Assembly: GCA_963920575.1 (NCBI GenBank)
Contig: OY986971.1
Coordinates: 15,738,492-15,802,491 of the forward strand
Direction: 5' to 3'
From: Narthecium ossifragum
Lineage: Eukaryota; Streptophyta; Magnoliopsida; Dioscoreales; Nartheciaceae
Length of the DNA: 64,000 bases
Shown piece by piece: positions 55,527 to 64,000 of the stretch; position 1 is the stretch's first letter; every line of letters begins with the position of its first letter. A program made the translations under genes and the position numbers. The notes beneath the pieces were generated by a model. It was not told where the DNA came from, searched no databases, and was given only the letters and a program-made list of their open reading frames with translations.

Positions 55527-57135
55527 TGATGAGTGCATGAAATTATACTCTGAACATGACTAAGAGCAGCTTATTTGCTGAGTTTTCATGATTTATATAG
55601 ATGATTTCGTCCGTATATGTTGCTTCACAAAGTTATTTGTATTATGCAGGAAATTGAAGCAAAGATGGGTTTTTAACGCCAAAACTGTACCTTCTCGGAA
55701 TGAACTAGATGATGTGCGATATATGGTTGGAAAGCTCTGCAAGTCTACTTTTCGGGAATTTTTATGGTTCGTGATTTGGAGTTTCCTAGAGGAAGATATG
55801 CAATTTTTAGTATGAGAGGTGCAGACAAAGCAGTTACGGAAGAAGAAGATCATCTGATGTTCAAAGGATCGATCTTACTCTATCAAAGGATTGATCTTCT
55901 AAGTGCATTTAATCATGACAGAGAGCATGCTTTCAAAGGATCGATCTTACTCCATCAAAGGATTGATCTTCTAAGTGCATTTAATCATGACAGAGAGCAT
56001 GCTTTCAAAGGGTCGATCTTACTCTATCAAAGGATCGATCTTCTAAGTGTATTTAATCCTGACAGAGAGCATGCTTTCAAAGGATCGATCTTACTCTAGC
56101 AAAGGATCGATCTTCCTCGGGCGTAGCCAGAAAATGAAGAAATTGAAGAATAGAAGATCGATCTTTCTCATATCAAAGGATCGATCGTTTGTTGACGGAA
56201 GAGAAAATTAAAGGCCCAGATCTAATCCGAGTTTCTTAACTTTTGGAGGCTATAAATAGGAAACCTAGGGTTAGTAAAAGGGAGTTTTTGGACGTTTTTG
56301 GAGGAGTTTTTCTGACCTTTTCTTAAGGTAGAAGATGAAGAAATCTCCATCCATGGTTGAGTAATCCGCGGGCATGGCGGACGGATGATCTAGCGAGGAT
56401 TAGGGTTTCTTCTTCATCATGGTTCATAGTTTTAACTATTATTGTTAAACTCTTTTCTATGTATTGAATCTTCGAAGATTATTTTCAAATTATAGATTTC
56501 TATGTGGATGGTTAATATTATGGATCCAGTCATGCTTCTTTCATGATCTTATAATCTCATAGTTTTATCTATTGTTTACCTACTTTATCTCGTGAAATCT
56601 TTGCTATGCATTGTCGATTGTCAGAGTTGGTATTGTGTATTCTTAGAGATCTGGTAAGATAGAGTTAGGGCTTTGTCCGGATGAACTTTTACTATATGTT
56701 GCCTGTAGTGACAGCCGGTATCATATATTCTTAGGTTTGGGTTGGATGAAGTTAGAACTATAATAAGGAAGAATCAATCATAGGAGAAGACATTTATATA
56801 TTTTGTTAGATTTATAATTCCATATCTTCCGGTTAAGGTGATTGGGATGTGAATCCCTTAACTGAGTATTGAATGAACCATTGGTAGAAGAAGAACCTAA
56901 GTCGGAGTGAAGTGATTCCTTATGCCTAGCCATCTTAACACATTGATATCTCTAGTTAATCTTGAATTATCATTAAAGTCTTTGATCTAATTTAGTTAAT
57001 TTTTAAGTTCTCGTTTGTCTTCAATTCATTGTTATTTACGTTTTGGATATTTTCTACTTGTCTCTATGTGGGTTCGATCTCTCTTATGCTGTACTGCACC
57101 TCGACCGCTGTGTGTGACACATTTGAGTGATATCA
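55527..57135 (+). repeat. 3' LTR of element 4+
   Basis: Starts TGATGAGTGCATGAAAT and ends AGTGATATCA at 57135. TATA box TATAAATA at 56251-56258. Directly upstream is a 72-bp tandem repeat of AAAGGATCGATCTT-type palindromes. The orientation is opposite to the element 4- LTR at 40605-47939. Chromovirus A resumes at 57136 with no target duplication matching the left side. Confidence 0.88.
55857..56110 (+). repeat. 72-bp tandem repeats upstream of the element 4+ TATA box
   Basis: Three full units and a partial fourth, each with two palindromes (AAAGGATCGATCTTACT and AAAGGATYGATCTTCT) and a spacer containing GACAGAGAGCATGCTTTC. The array ends about 140 bp before the TATA box. Probable promoter repeats (inference). 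Confidence 0.88.
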
Positions 57136-57791
57136 GCAGTCGTCAGAGAGGTTAACTCAAATCAGACAGAGACTCTTGACAGCGCAGAAGAGGCAGAAGA
57201 GCTATGCAGATCGCAGGCGACGACCCCTGGAGTTCGCAGTTGGCGATAGAGTGCTACTGAAGGTGTCTCCGCGCAGAGGATCGATCAGGTTTGGTAGCAG
57301 GGGAAAACTAGCACCGAGGTTCATAGGTCCTTTTGAGATCGTCAAGCGCGTCGGAGCTGTCGCCTACGAGTTGGCTCTACCCCCGCACATATCAGCAGTC
57401 CACCCCACATTCCGTGTATCGATGCTGAGGAAGTACATTCCAGATCCATCTCATGTGATTAGACATGACAACATCGAGGTGGAGGAGGACGCTACCTAGA
57501 TAGAGCTAGTGCAGATCTTGGACAGACGAGACCAAGTACTGAGGGCCAGATCGTTACGGTTGGTCATGGTCAGATGGAGGCATGACAGTGCAGAGAGTTT
57601 GACATGGGAGCGAGAGGATCGCATGCATCGGGAGTTTCCCTGACTATTCACCTCGGCAGGTAGTTTCTTGTTGAGGACGTTGGAGCCCCTAGTTTTTAGC
57701 TTTGCTTGTGCAGGTAGGCCTAGTTGATTCTTTTTCCCTGGCCTCATCCTTATTAAATTTCGAAACGAAATTCTTTTTAAGGATGTTAGGT
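57136..57791 (+). pseudogene. pol: Chromovirus A fragment 4: integrase C-terminus and chromodomain-like tail
   Basis: Frame SSERLTQIRQRLLTAQKRQK, FAVGDRVLLKVSPRRGSIRF, LAPRFIGPFEIVKRVG, SAVHPTFRVSMLRKYIPD to a TAG at 57497-57499. It then continues with VQILDRRDQVLR, VRWRHDSAESLTWERED and a stop just before LF. This matches the tail of chromovirus B (27590-28090). The purine-rich stretch before the LTR (TTTTTAAGGATGTTAGG) is the primer region. Confidence 0.9.
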
Positions 57792-58684
57792 TGTGAGGAC
57801 CCGTTCCTGTGACCTAGCTCGACCGCATGGGTCGAGGGCCATTTTATATTGATTTGGTTTCGCGTCGGGTGCGATCAGGTTGATCGTATTGCTCTTGTGA
57901 CCCCAGAGGCAATTTGGTAAATTACGTCTGGTGGTCGATTTCACACCCGTGTAACATACAAATGGCCTTGGATTGATGTATGTGATTGATTTGAACCTTA
58001 AGGGTGCCTTCGATCGGAAGATCAGAGCTCGATCAGGAAAGATCGAATCGGACGGCCGAGATAAGATCCTGATCTCTATAAATAGTTGACTTCTCTCTCT
58101 TTCCTTTCTTTTTCCTTCCTCTGCTGTCGTTGTCTCCCGCTCTCTCTCTCTCTCCTACTGGCTAATCTAGGGCTTGGAGGCACGATCTTCGACGAGCGGA
58201 TCTTGGCGATTGGGCTTGGGGAACGCGTGGAGGAGTTGCCCTACTTGATCGAATAGGTGTTTCTACCCCGATCGTATGATAGAGTTCTCCTAGGATAGGT
58301 TTATTGTGTTTTTTATGTAGGAATACTTGGTAGAATGTTGTGTAGCTTAATACATGAGTGTTATAGCTTGCTTAGAGTATCTCTACCTCTTGGTTTTTGT
58401 ATTTTATCGGACGGTTCTCGTATTATCGCCGGTTTGTCGGTTTTCAGCCATTTAGACTTAGATTTGAGAGTTAACCATCAAAATCGTGTTTTCTTCGTAT
58501 CAATAGCTTCCCCATCATTTGTTACGCGTGCCTGCAAAGTTTCATCGATTTCTAATGAGTTTTGATAAATCAAATCCAAGAAATTGGATTTCTGGCATTG
58601 TTCGTTGGAACTGTGCACAAGGCTCGACGGTCGACTGTTGGATCGACCGTCAGGCGTTGGCATGCTTATTTTGGGTCTCACGGT
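57792..58684 (+). repeat. Partial 3' LTR of chromovirus A
   Basis: Starts TGTGAGGACCCGTTCC and shares AATTTGGTAAATTACG and TTTCACACCCG with chromovirus B LTRs. TATA box TATAAATA at 58077-58084, preceded by several GATCGAATCGG/GATCAG motifs, then a pyrimidine-rich leader. It is interrupted by element 5 at about 58685. The remainder of the LTR is not in the window. Confidence 0.8.
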
Positions 58685-60195
58685 TGATGATGATGCATAA
58701 TGTTATATTTTTACCCCTTAATATTTAGCCTCATGTGCTTATTTGGTACCTAAATACACTCATTATTCTTATATTTTCATTTAGGATGCAATTGAAGTCC
58801 GTAAGTTCGAGAAGAAGCTGAAAAGATTATATGGATCAACTTTAAAGATTAAACTGTACCTGCTGATGAAGAACCAGATGATGTACTATATATGGTTGGA
58901 AAGCACTTGAAGTCTAGTTTCTGTATAATTTTACGGTTCGTGATTCCGAGTTTCTTAGAGTAAGTTACGGCAATTTTAGTACCAATGGCGCAGTCTGGAT
59001 GGCAAAACAGTAAATACTCAGGAAAGAAAGAACGATCCTTCTCCCTAAAAGGATCGATCCTCTTATGCAGACAGACCTGACAGAGTGCACACTTTCCATA
59101 CGATCACAGAAGGATCGATCCTCTTTTCACCCGAGAAAATTGAGAAAATCAGCGATGCAAAGGATCGATCTTGCCCTATCAAAGGACCGATCTTTCTCGG
59201 GCGTAGCCAGAAATTGAAGATTTTGATATCAAAGTATCGATCCTACACCCATGGAAGGATCGATCCTACCTTCGCAGTGAAGAAAATCAACGGTTCAGAT
59301 CTAATCCGAGGATGGAGACACTTAAAGCTATAAATTGGACTCTTTCTAGGGTTGGAAGGGGATTTCTGGATTCTTTTGGGCTGCTACTTTCTACTCTTTT
59401 ATATTTTTCCTAGATTTTCTCTTGCTCATTCGAATCTTTTGAGGATTGTTCTTGATGGCCTTGCATGGCTAGATCTTGATTCTTGGTCAAGGAAACTGAA
59501 ACCTCGGAATCAATGAAACTATGAGATCTAATCTATTTTTATTGTTCAGTTTATACTTGAGTATTGAATGTTATTCTGTGATTATATTCATGATTGTCTT
59601 GTCTAATTGCTAGGGGGCTTACTAGTTTATTATTCATTGCGATCTACTGCTAGGTTGGATATCAAATCCGTAATTATTTGATCCCTCTAATCTATGAAGC
59701 AACTAGGGTTTGATGATCTACTGTGTTTCAGAGATTGTTAGATCTTAGGAAGAATGTTCGACTAAATTAAATGCAACCACTTGTGCTTGTGTTGTTTAGC
59801 TTCATCGATCTCCTTATTCTTAAGGCTACTACTAGATTAAATCTACAACGCTTGTCTTAGGTTGTTTAGTAGTTAGGGTTGATTAGATCGTTTGTTTCTA
59901 ATTAACTATAATCGAGGGGAGATTCGAATTTAATTCGAACGGTGAATATTCATGGTATGAACTGGTATATTTTTGCATCAATGATCAGTTGTTGGATTCC
60001 GATGGTGGATGTTGACTTAGACCAAGGTTTGTTCTTTTGATTCAATTCGATTTTTCACTTTAGATTGTTTCTTTATTGTTTACGTTTTACTCAAAATCCC
60101 CCATCTTTGTTCACATAGCACAAAACTTATATTAGAAACTCCTCGTGGGATCGACTTGTACTCGCACAAAAAAATTGAGTTTACTCTGTTTATCA
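58685..60195 (+). repeat. 5' LTR of element 5
   Basis: Begins about 58685 (TGATGATGATGC) and ends about 60195 (CTGTTTATCA). The first third matches element 3/4 LTRs (ATATATGGTTGGAAAGC, TTACGGTTCGTGATTC). Palindromes of AAAGGATCGATCC type (59035-59275) lie upstream of the TATA-like TATAAATT (59329-59336). The second half has the Athila-type CGTGGGATCGACTTG near the end. No tRNA-Asp primer site is recognisable after it, so the end is approximate. Confidence 0.7.
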
Positions 60196-61503
60196 GTGAT
60201 TTAGTGTAGGATTTTTATTTATCTTCATTACTCTAGACCTTTTCTTAATTTGTTTTTCTCAGTTCACCGGAATCTTCATGATTGTTTATGAGTATAGCTC
60301 GATCCTTTAATCACGGTGATTTACAGTACGATCCCGAGATAGAAAGAACTTTACGCAGGTTAAGGAGGCAAGCTCGGAGAAACTTTGAGGAGAACGATTT
60401 GGATCCCGAGATAGAAAGAACTTTCCCATTTGCTAGTGATTCGGAATTAGAAGAGGAGGAAGTCATGGCCGGAAATCGGACTTTGAAAGAACTTGCAGCC
60501 CCAGATTTGAATCAACAACCTTTATGCATTACATTCCCTACTTTGGATGTTGCTACTACTTTTGAATTGAAATATGGACTAATACATCTCTTACCCACTT
60601 TTCATGGACTTGCAGGTGAGGATCCTCACAAGCATTTAAAAGAGCTTCATATTGTGTGCACTAGCATGAAACCCATGGGGGTGACTGAAGATCAGATCAA
60701 ATTGAGAGCCTTCCGGTTTTCTTTGAAGGATTCGGCTAAGGATTGGCTTTATTATTTACCCTCTGAGAGTATTACCACATGGAACGAGATGAAGAGGTTA
60801 TTTTTGGAGAAATATTTCCCAGCTTCAAGAGCGGCCAACATTCGGAAAGAAATTTGTGGTGTAAGACAGCATAACAGAGAGTCTCTACACGACTATTGGG
60901 AACATTTCAAGAAATTATGTGCAAGTTGTCCCATCATCAAATTAGTGAGCAATTAGTGGAGGAGCTTACTAACCACTGATAGGAATATGATTGTTGCTGT
61001 TAGTGGAGGAGCTTTTGTGGATAAAACGCCTGAAGCCGCGAGGAACTTGATTGCAAATATGGCGGCTAATTCTCAGCAATTTAAAACTAGACATGATTCT
61101 TATTCAAAACATGTTAATGAGGTAAATGTCTCATCCCTTGAACAACAGATTGCGAGTCTAACTTCTCTTGTTCGTCAATTGGCTGTAGGTAAGATGCAAA
61201 CAGCGAAGGTTTGTGGGATTTGCTCTTTGGCAGGACATCCAACCGATATGTGCCCAACTCTTCAAGAGGAGCCCAGTGAACAAGTGAATGCAGCGGGTAG
61301 TTTCCCTGGACTACCGCAAAGGAAGTATGATCCATATTCAAACACGTATAATCCGGGATGAAGGGATTACCCCAATCTCAACTATGGAAATTCACAAGTA
61401 AATCAGCCCACAACTCAATTTCGCCCAACTGGTCAGCAATATCAGCAATATAGACCGCCATACCCCTCCGAGACCACAACCAAACCCAACTTATAATTTT
61501 GGT
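60196..61503 (+). pseudogene. gag: Element 5 gag
   Basis: The first ATG in the long frame is 60288 (MSIARSFNHGDLQYDPEIER). Capsid blocks: TFHGLAGEDPHKHLKEL, LRAFRFSLKDSAKDWLYYLP, WNEMKRLFLEKYFPASRAAN and ESLHDYWEHFKKLCASCP. The frame breaks near 60935-60985 and resumes as MIVAVSGGAFVDKTPEAARN with zinc knuckle CGICSLAGHPTDMC (about 61213-61254) and YSNTYNPG. A TGA at 61360 stands where TGG (Trp) is expected, then another shift follows. It shows what a full-length gag of this lineage looks like, which is missing in element 3. Confidence 0.88.
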
Positions 61504-62682
61504 ATGTCTTTAGAAGATATTGTTAAATCCCTTGCTACTAATACTTTACAATTTCAACAGGAAACTAAACAATTTCAACAAGAGGCGAAGGCTAGTATTC
61601 AAGGTTTGGAACATCAGGTGGGCCAAATAGCGACTGTAATTAGTAAGCTAGAGGCGCAAAGTTCAGGAAAATTACCCTCTCTAACGGTAATAAATCCAAG
61701 AGAAAATGCAAGTGCAATTGTTTTGAGAAGTGGTAAAGAAGTTGAGATTCTAGCAAAGGAAGTCACTGCATCGTCACCGCAAGGAAAAGAGCAAAACATT
61801 GTCGCGAACAAAGACATTCCTGATGACGGCGACGTACCTAAAAGTAAGTTTCCACCTCTTTCTGATTATAAACCAGTGCCTCCTTTTCCTCAGGCTTTAA
61901 CAGAATCAAGAAGATATGAGAAGAATTCAGATCTATATGAGACTTTTCGCCGATGCGAGGTAAATATTTCACTCTTAGATGCTATTAAACAAGTACCTCG
62001 TTATACTAAACTCTTAAAAGAATTGTGCACAATTAAGAGGAAACAGAAACTTAAAGGATGTGAGAAGGTGAGAGTTGGTGAAAATGTTTCTGCAGTTCTT
62101 CAAAGAAAAATTCCTGCAAAGTGTAAGGATCCAGGTATGTTTACTATCCCATGTACAATTGGTAATACTAAATTTGAACGGGCCATGTTAGATTTAGGAG
62201 CTTCTATCAATGTCATGCCATATTCTATATATGCTTCTTTAAAACTTGGACCTTTGAATGAAACTGGTGTTGTGATTCAATTAGCTGACAGATCTAATGC
62301 CTATCCTAAAGGTGTAGTTGAAGATATTCTTGTGCAAGTTAATGATTTAGTTTTCCCTGCTGATTTTTATGTGCTTGATATGGAGAATGGTGATCAAACT
62401 ACTCCTATTTTGTTGGGAAGACCTTTCTTAAAGATATCCAAGACTAAGATAGATGTTCATAGTGGCACACGTACCATGGAATTTGATGGTGAAACTGTTA
62501 AGTTTAATATTTATGATGCCATGAAATATCCTGCTGATGATGGTCTTATGTATTCAATTGATGTGATTGATTATTTATCACAAGAAGTTTTTGAACTTAG
62601 TGACAAAGATGAATTGGAAGTGGCTATTAGTAAATCTCTTGAGGAAGAAAATGAGGGGCTATCTTTGAGTACTAATTTGTAG
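61504..62682 (+). pseudogene. pol: Element 5 gag end and aspartic protease
   Basis: A 392-codon frame: FQQETKQFQQEAKASIQGLE (coiled-coil-like), PRENASAIVLRSGKE, LYETFRRCEVNISLLDAIKQ, then the protease active site MLDLGASINVMPYS (about 62190), LADRSNAYPKGVVEDILVQV, PILLGRPFLKISKTKIDV. It ends in TAG at 62680-62682 after a Glu-rich stretch (DELEVAISKSLEEENEG). The DLGAS form is typical of Athila-lineage proteases. The stop separates it from the transcriptase. Confidence 0.88.
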
Positions 62683-64000
62683 GAAACTGTTGCAACACTG
62701 AATGATTTTTCAATACTTCAGCAATCAGGTAACGATTCTTGTAGTCCATTACCTGTTTCTAATGAGAAATTATTACCTTCTGTGTTGCAAGCACCCATTC
62801 CAGATCTGAAACCTCTTCCTAATTATCTTAAATACGGTTTTCTTGGAGATGAAGGAGTGTTACCAGTGATTATTTCCAATAACCTTAGTGCACCACAGGA
62901 AGAAAAGCTTGTGCAAGTTCTTAAGAAGCATAAGACAGCTATTAGTTGGAGAATTGAAGACATCAAGGGAATTAGCCCGAGTATATGTATGCATCGTATC
63001 TTGCTTGAAGAGGGAGCGAAACCTTTCCGCCAACTTCAAAGAAGGTTGAACCCGCCCAAGATGGATGTAGTAAAGACGAAGATACTCAAACTTCTTGAAG
63101 TTGGAGTGATCTATCCTATTTCGGATAGCACTTGGGTTATCCGGTTCAAGTGGTTTCTAAAAAGACAGGAATAACCGTGGTGAGAAATAAAAAAGATGAG
63201 TTAGTTCCTACCCGTGTTCAGAATGGGTGGAGGGTTTGTACAGATTATAGAAAATTAAATGCTATAACCCGCAAGGACCATTTCCCTTTACCTTTCATTG
63301 ATCAGATGCTTGAAAGGTTAGCTGGTCACTCTTACTATTGTTTTCTTGACGGTTACTCAGGATATTTTCAGATTGCAATTTCCCTTGAAGATCAGGAAAA
63401 GACGACGTTCACGTGCCCATTTGGAACTTTTGCATATCGTCGCATGCCCTTTGGCCTTTGCAACACCCCAGCTACTTTCCAAAGGTGTATGGTTAGTATA
63501 TTTTTGGATTATATTGAACATATCATAGAGGTTTTTATGGATGATTTCACAATTTATGGAAACTCCTTTGATAATTGTTTACATAACCTTACCCTTGTTC
63601 TTGAAAGATGTATAGAAACTAGCCTTGTGTTAAATTCTGATAAATGTCATTTCATGGTTGAACAAGGTATAGTTTTGGATTATGTTGTTTCATCTAAAGG
63701 AATTGAGGTTGATAAAGCTAAAGTTGATGTTATTCAATCTTTACCTTATCCCACTACTGTACGGGAAGTTCGTTCTTTTCTTAGACATGCAGGTTTTTAT
63801 CGAAGATTTATCAAGGACTTCTCCAAAATAGCATTACCGCTATGCACGTTGTTACAAAAGGACAAGGTTTTTGAGTTCGATGAAGCATGCAAGAAGGCAT
63901 TTGATAAACTGAAAGAATTGTTGACTTCTACCCCAGTTATTCAGCCCCCAGACTGGAGCGTTCCTTTCAAAATAATGTGTGACGCAAGTGATTATGCAGT
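62683..64000 (+). pseudogene. pol: Element 5 reverse transcriptase and RNase H start (runs off window)
   Basis: Starts with LKPLPNYLKYGFLGDEGVL and SWRIEDIKGISPSICMHRI. A one-base frameshift near 63140 breaks the frame just before SKKTGITVV. The second frame carries CTDYRKLNAITRKDHFPLPF (Thr where Ile is usual), YCFLDGYSGYFQIAI, RRMPFGLCNTPATFQRCM, active site VFMDDFTIYG (about 63532-63561), CHFMVEQGIVLDYVVSSKG (Asp at the usual Gly) and [12 protein letters not shown]. The RNase H start IMCDASDYA comes at the window edge. It is open in one frame from 63150 to 64000. Confidence 0.9.

Noticed and set aside
40605..57135. A single large element with two LTRs
   Set aside because: The two LTRs are in opposite orientation, both internal halves end at a 3' LTR, and the flanking 5-mers differ.
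1..64000. Defence system, biosynthetic cluster or phage-like system
   Set aside because: No bacterial-type genes, operons or host enzymes were seen. All recognisable frames are transposon-derived apart from the LRR fragment.

Overview
The window is repeat-rich nuclear DNA of a flowering plant. Every coding signal comes from transposable elements: Athila-lineage and chromovirus Ty3/gypsy LTR retrotransposons, a hAT transposon, a Mutator-like element, a MITE and 5S-derived (Cassandra-like) LTR fragments. The one exception is a short broken piece of a leucine-rich-repeat receptor kinase. I see no intact host gene, tRNA gene or complete rRNA gene. The species cannot be told from this sequence.

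Layout. 1-5997 is element 1, an Athila-lineage element with gag and protease but no pol, ending in a partial 3' LTR. 5998-6224 is a Cassandra-like LTR end containing 5S rRNA sequence. From 6225 to 58684 an old chromovirus (A) forms a scaffold of five collinear, decayed pieces: 6225-6744, 20568-20755, 40361-40604, 57136-57791 and 57792-58684. Between the pieces sit younger insertions. Gap 1 (6745-20567) holds element 2, a minus-strand Athila copy that itself carries a MITE in its LTR (7076-7277) and a Mutator-like element (13424-17051) containing a truncated LTR retrotransposon. Gap 2 (20756-40360) holds chromovirus B, with GGAGA target duplications. The right LTR of B is split by element 3 (30563-40322, minus strand, CCCGG target duplications). 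Gap 3 (40605-57135) holds two 5'-truncated Athila halves pointing outward in opposite directions (elements 4- and 4+). They enclose a solo chromovirus LTR (41473-47389) that is itself split by a hAT transposon (41503-44846, 8-bp target duplication), an LRR-kinase fragment, a second Cassandra-like fragment and a truncated chromovirus LTR. From 58685 to the window end, element 5 (Athila, plus strand) sits in the LTR of chromovirus A.

Function and decay. Nearly all reading frames are broken. Element 3 is the best preserved (equal 1728-bp LTRs, tRNA-Asp primer site, almost continuous gag-pol) but lacks the gag N-terminus. Element 1 lacks pol. Both would need proteins supplied in trans. By-eye LTR comparison (about 2% for element 3, 2.6% for chromovirus B) agrees with the nesting order.

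Main discoveries proposed. (1) All five Athila 3' regions seen here share an undescribed-looking architecture: two hairpin-plus-polypurine-tract modules about 1 kb apart, with stems that differ in sequence between subfamilies but keep their pairing. (2) Between the two modules lies a tandem pair of a conserved motif (AACCGGG ... CGCGTAAAA). (3) Palindromes with a GATCGATC-type core, each family with its own symmetric flanks, form arrays in the LTRs of otherwise unrelated families, often just upstream of the TATA box, and one such array seems to have entered an internal coding linker.
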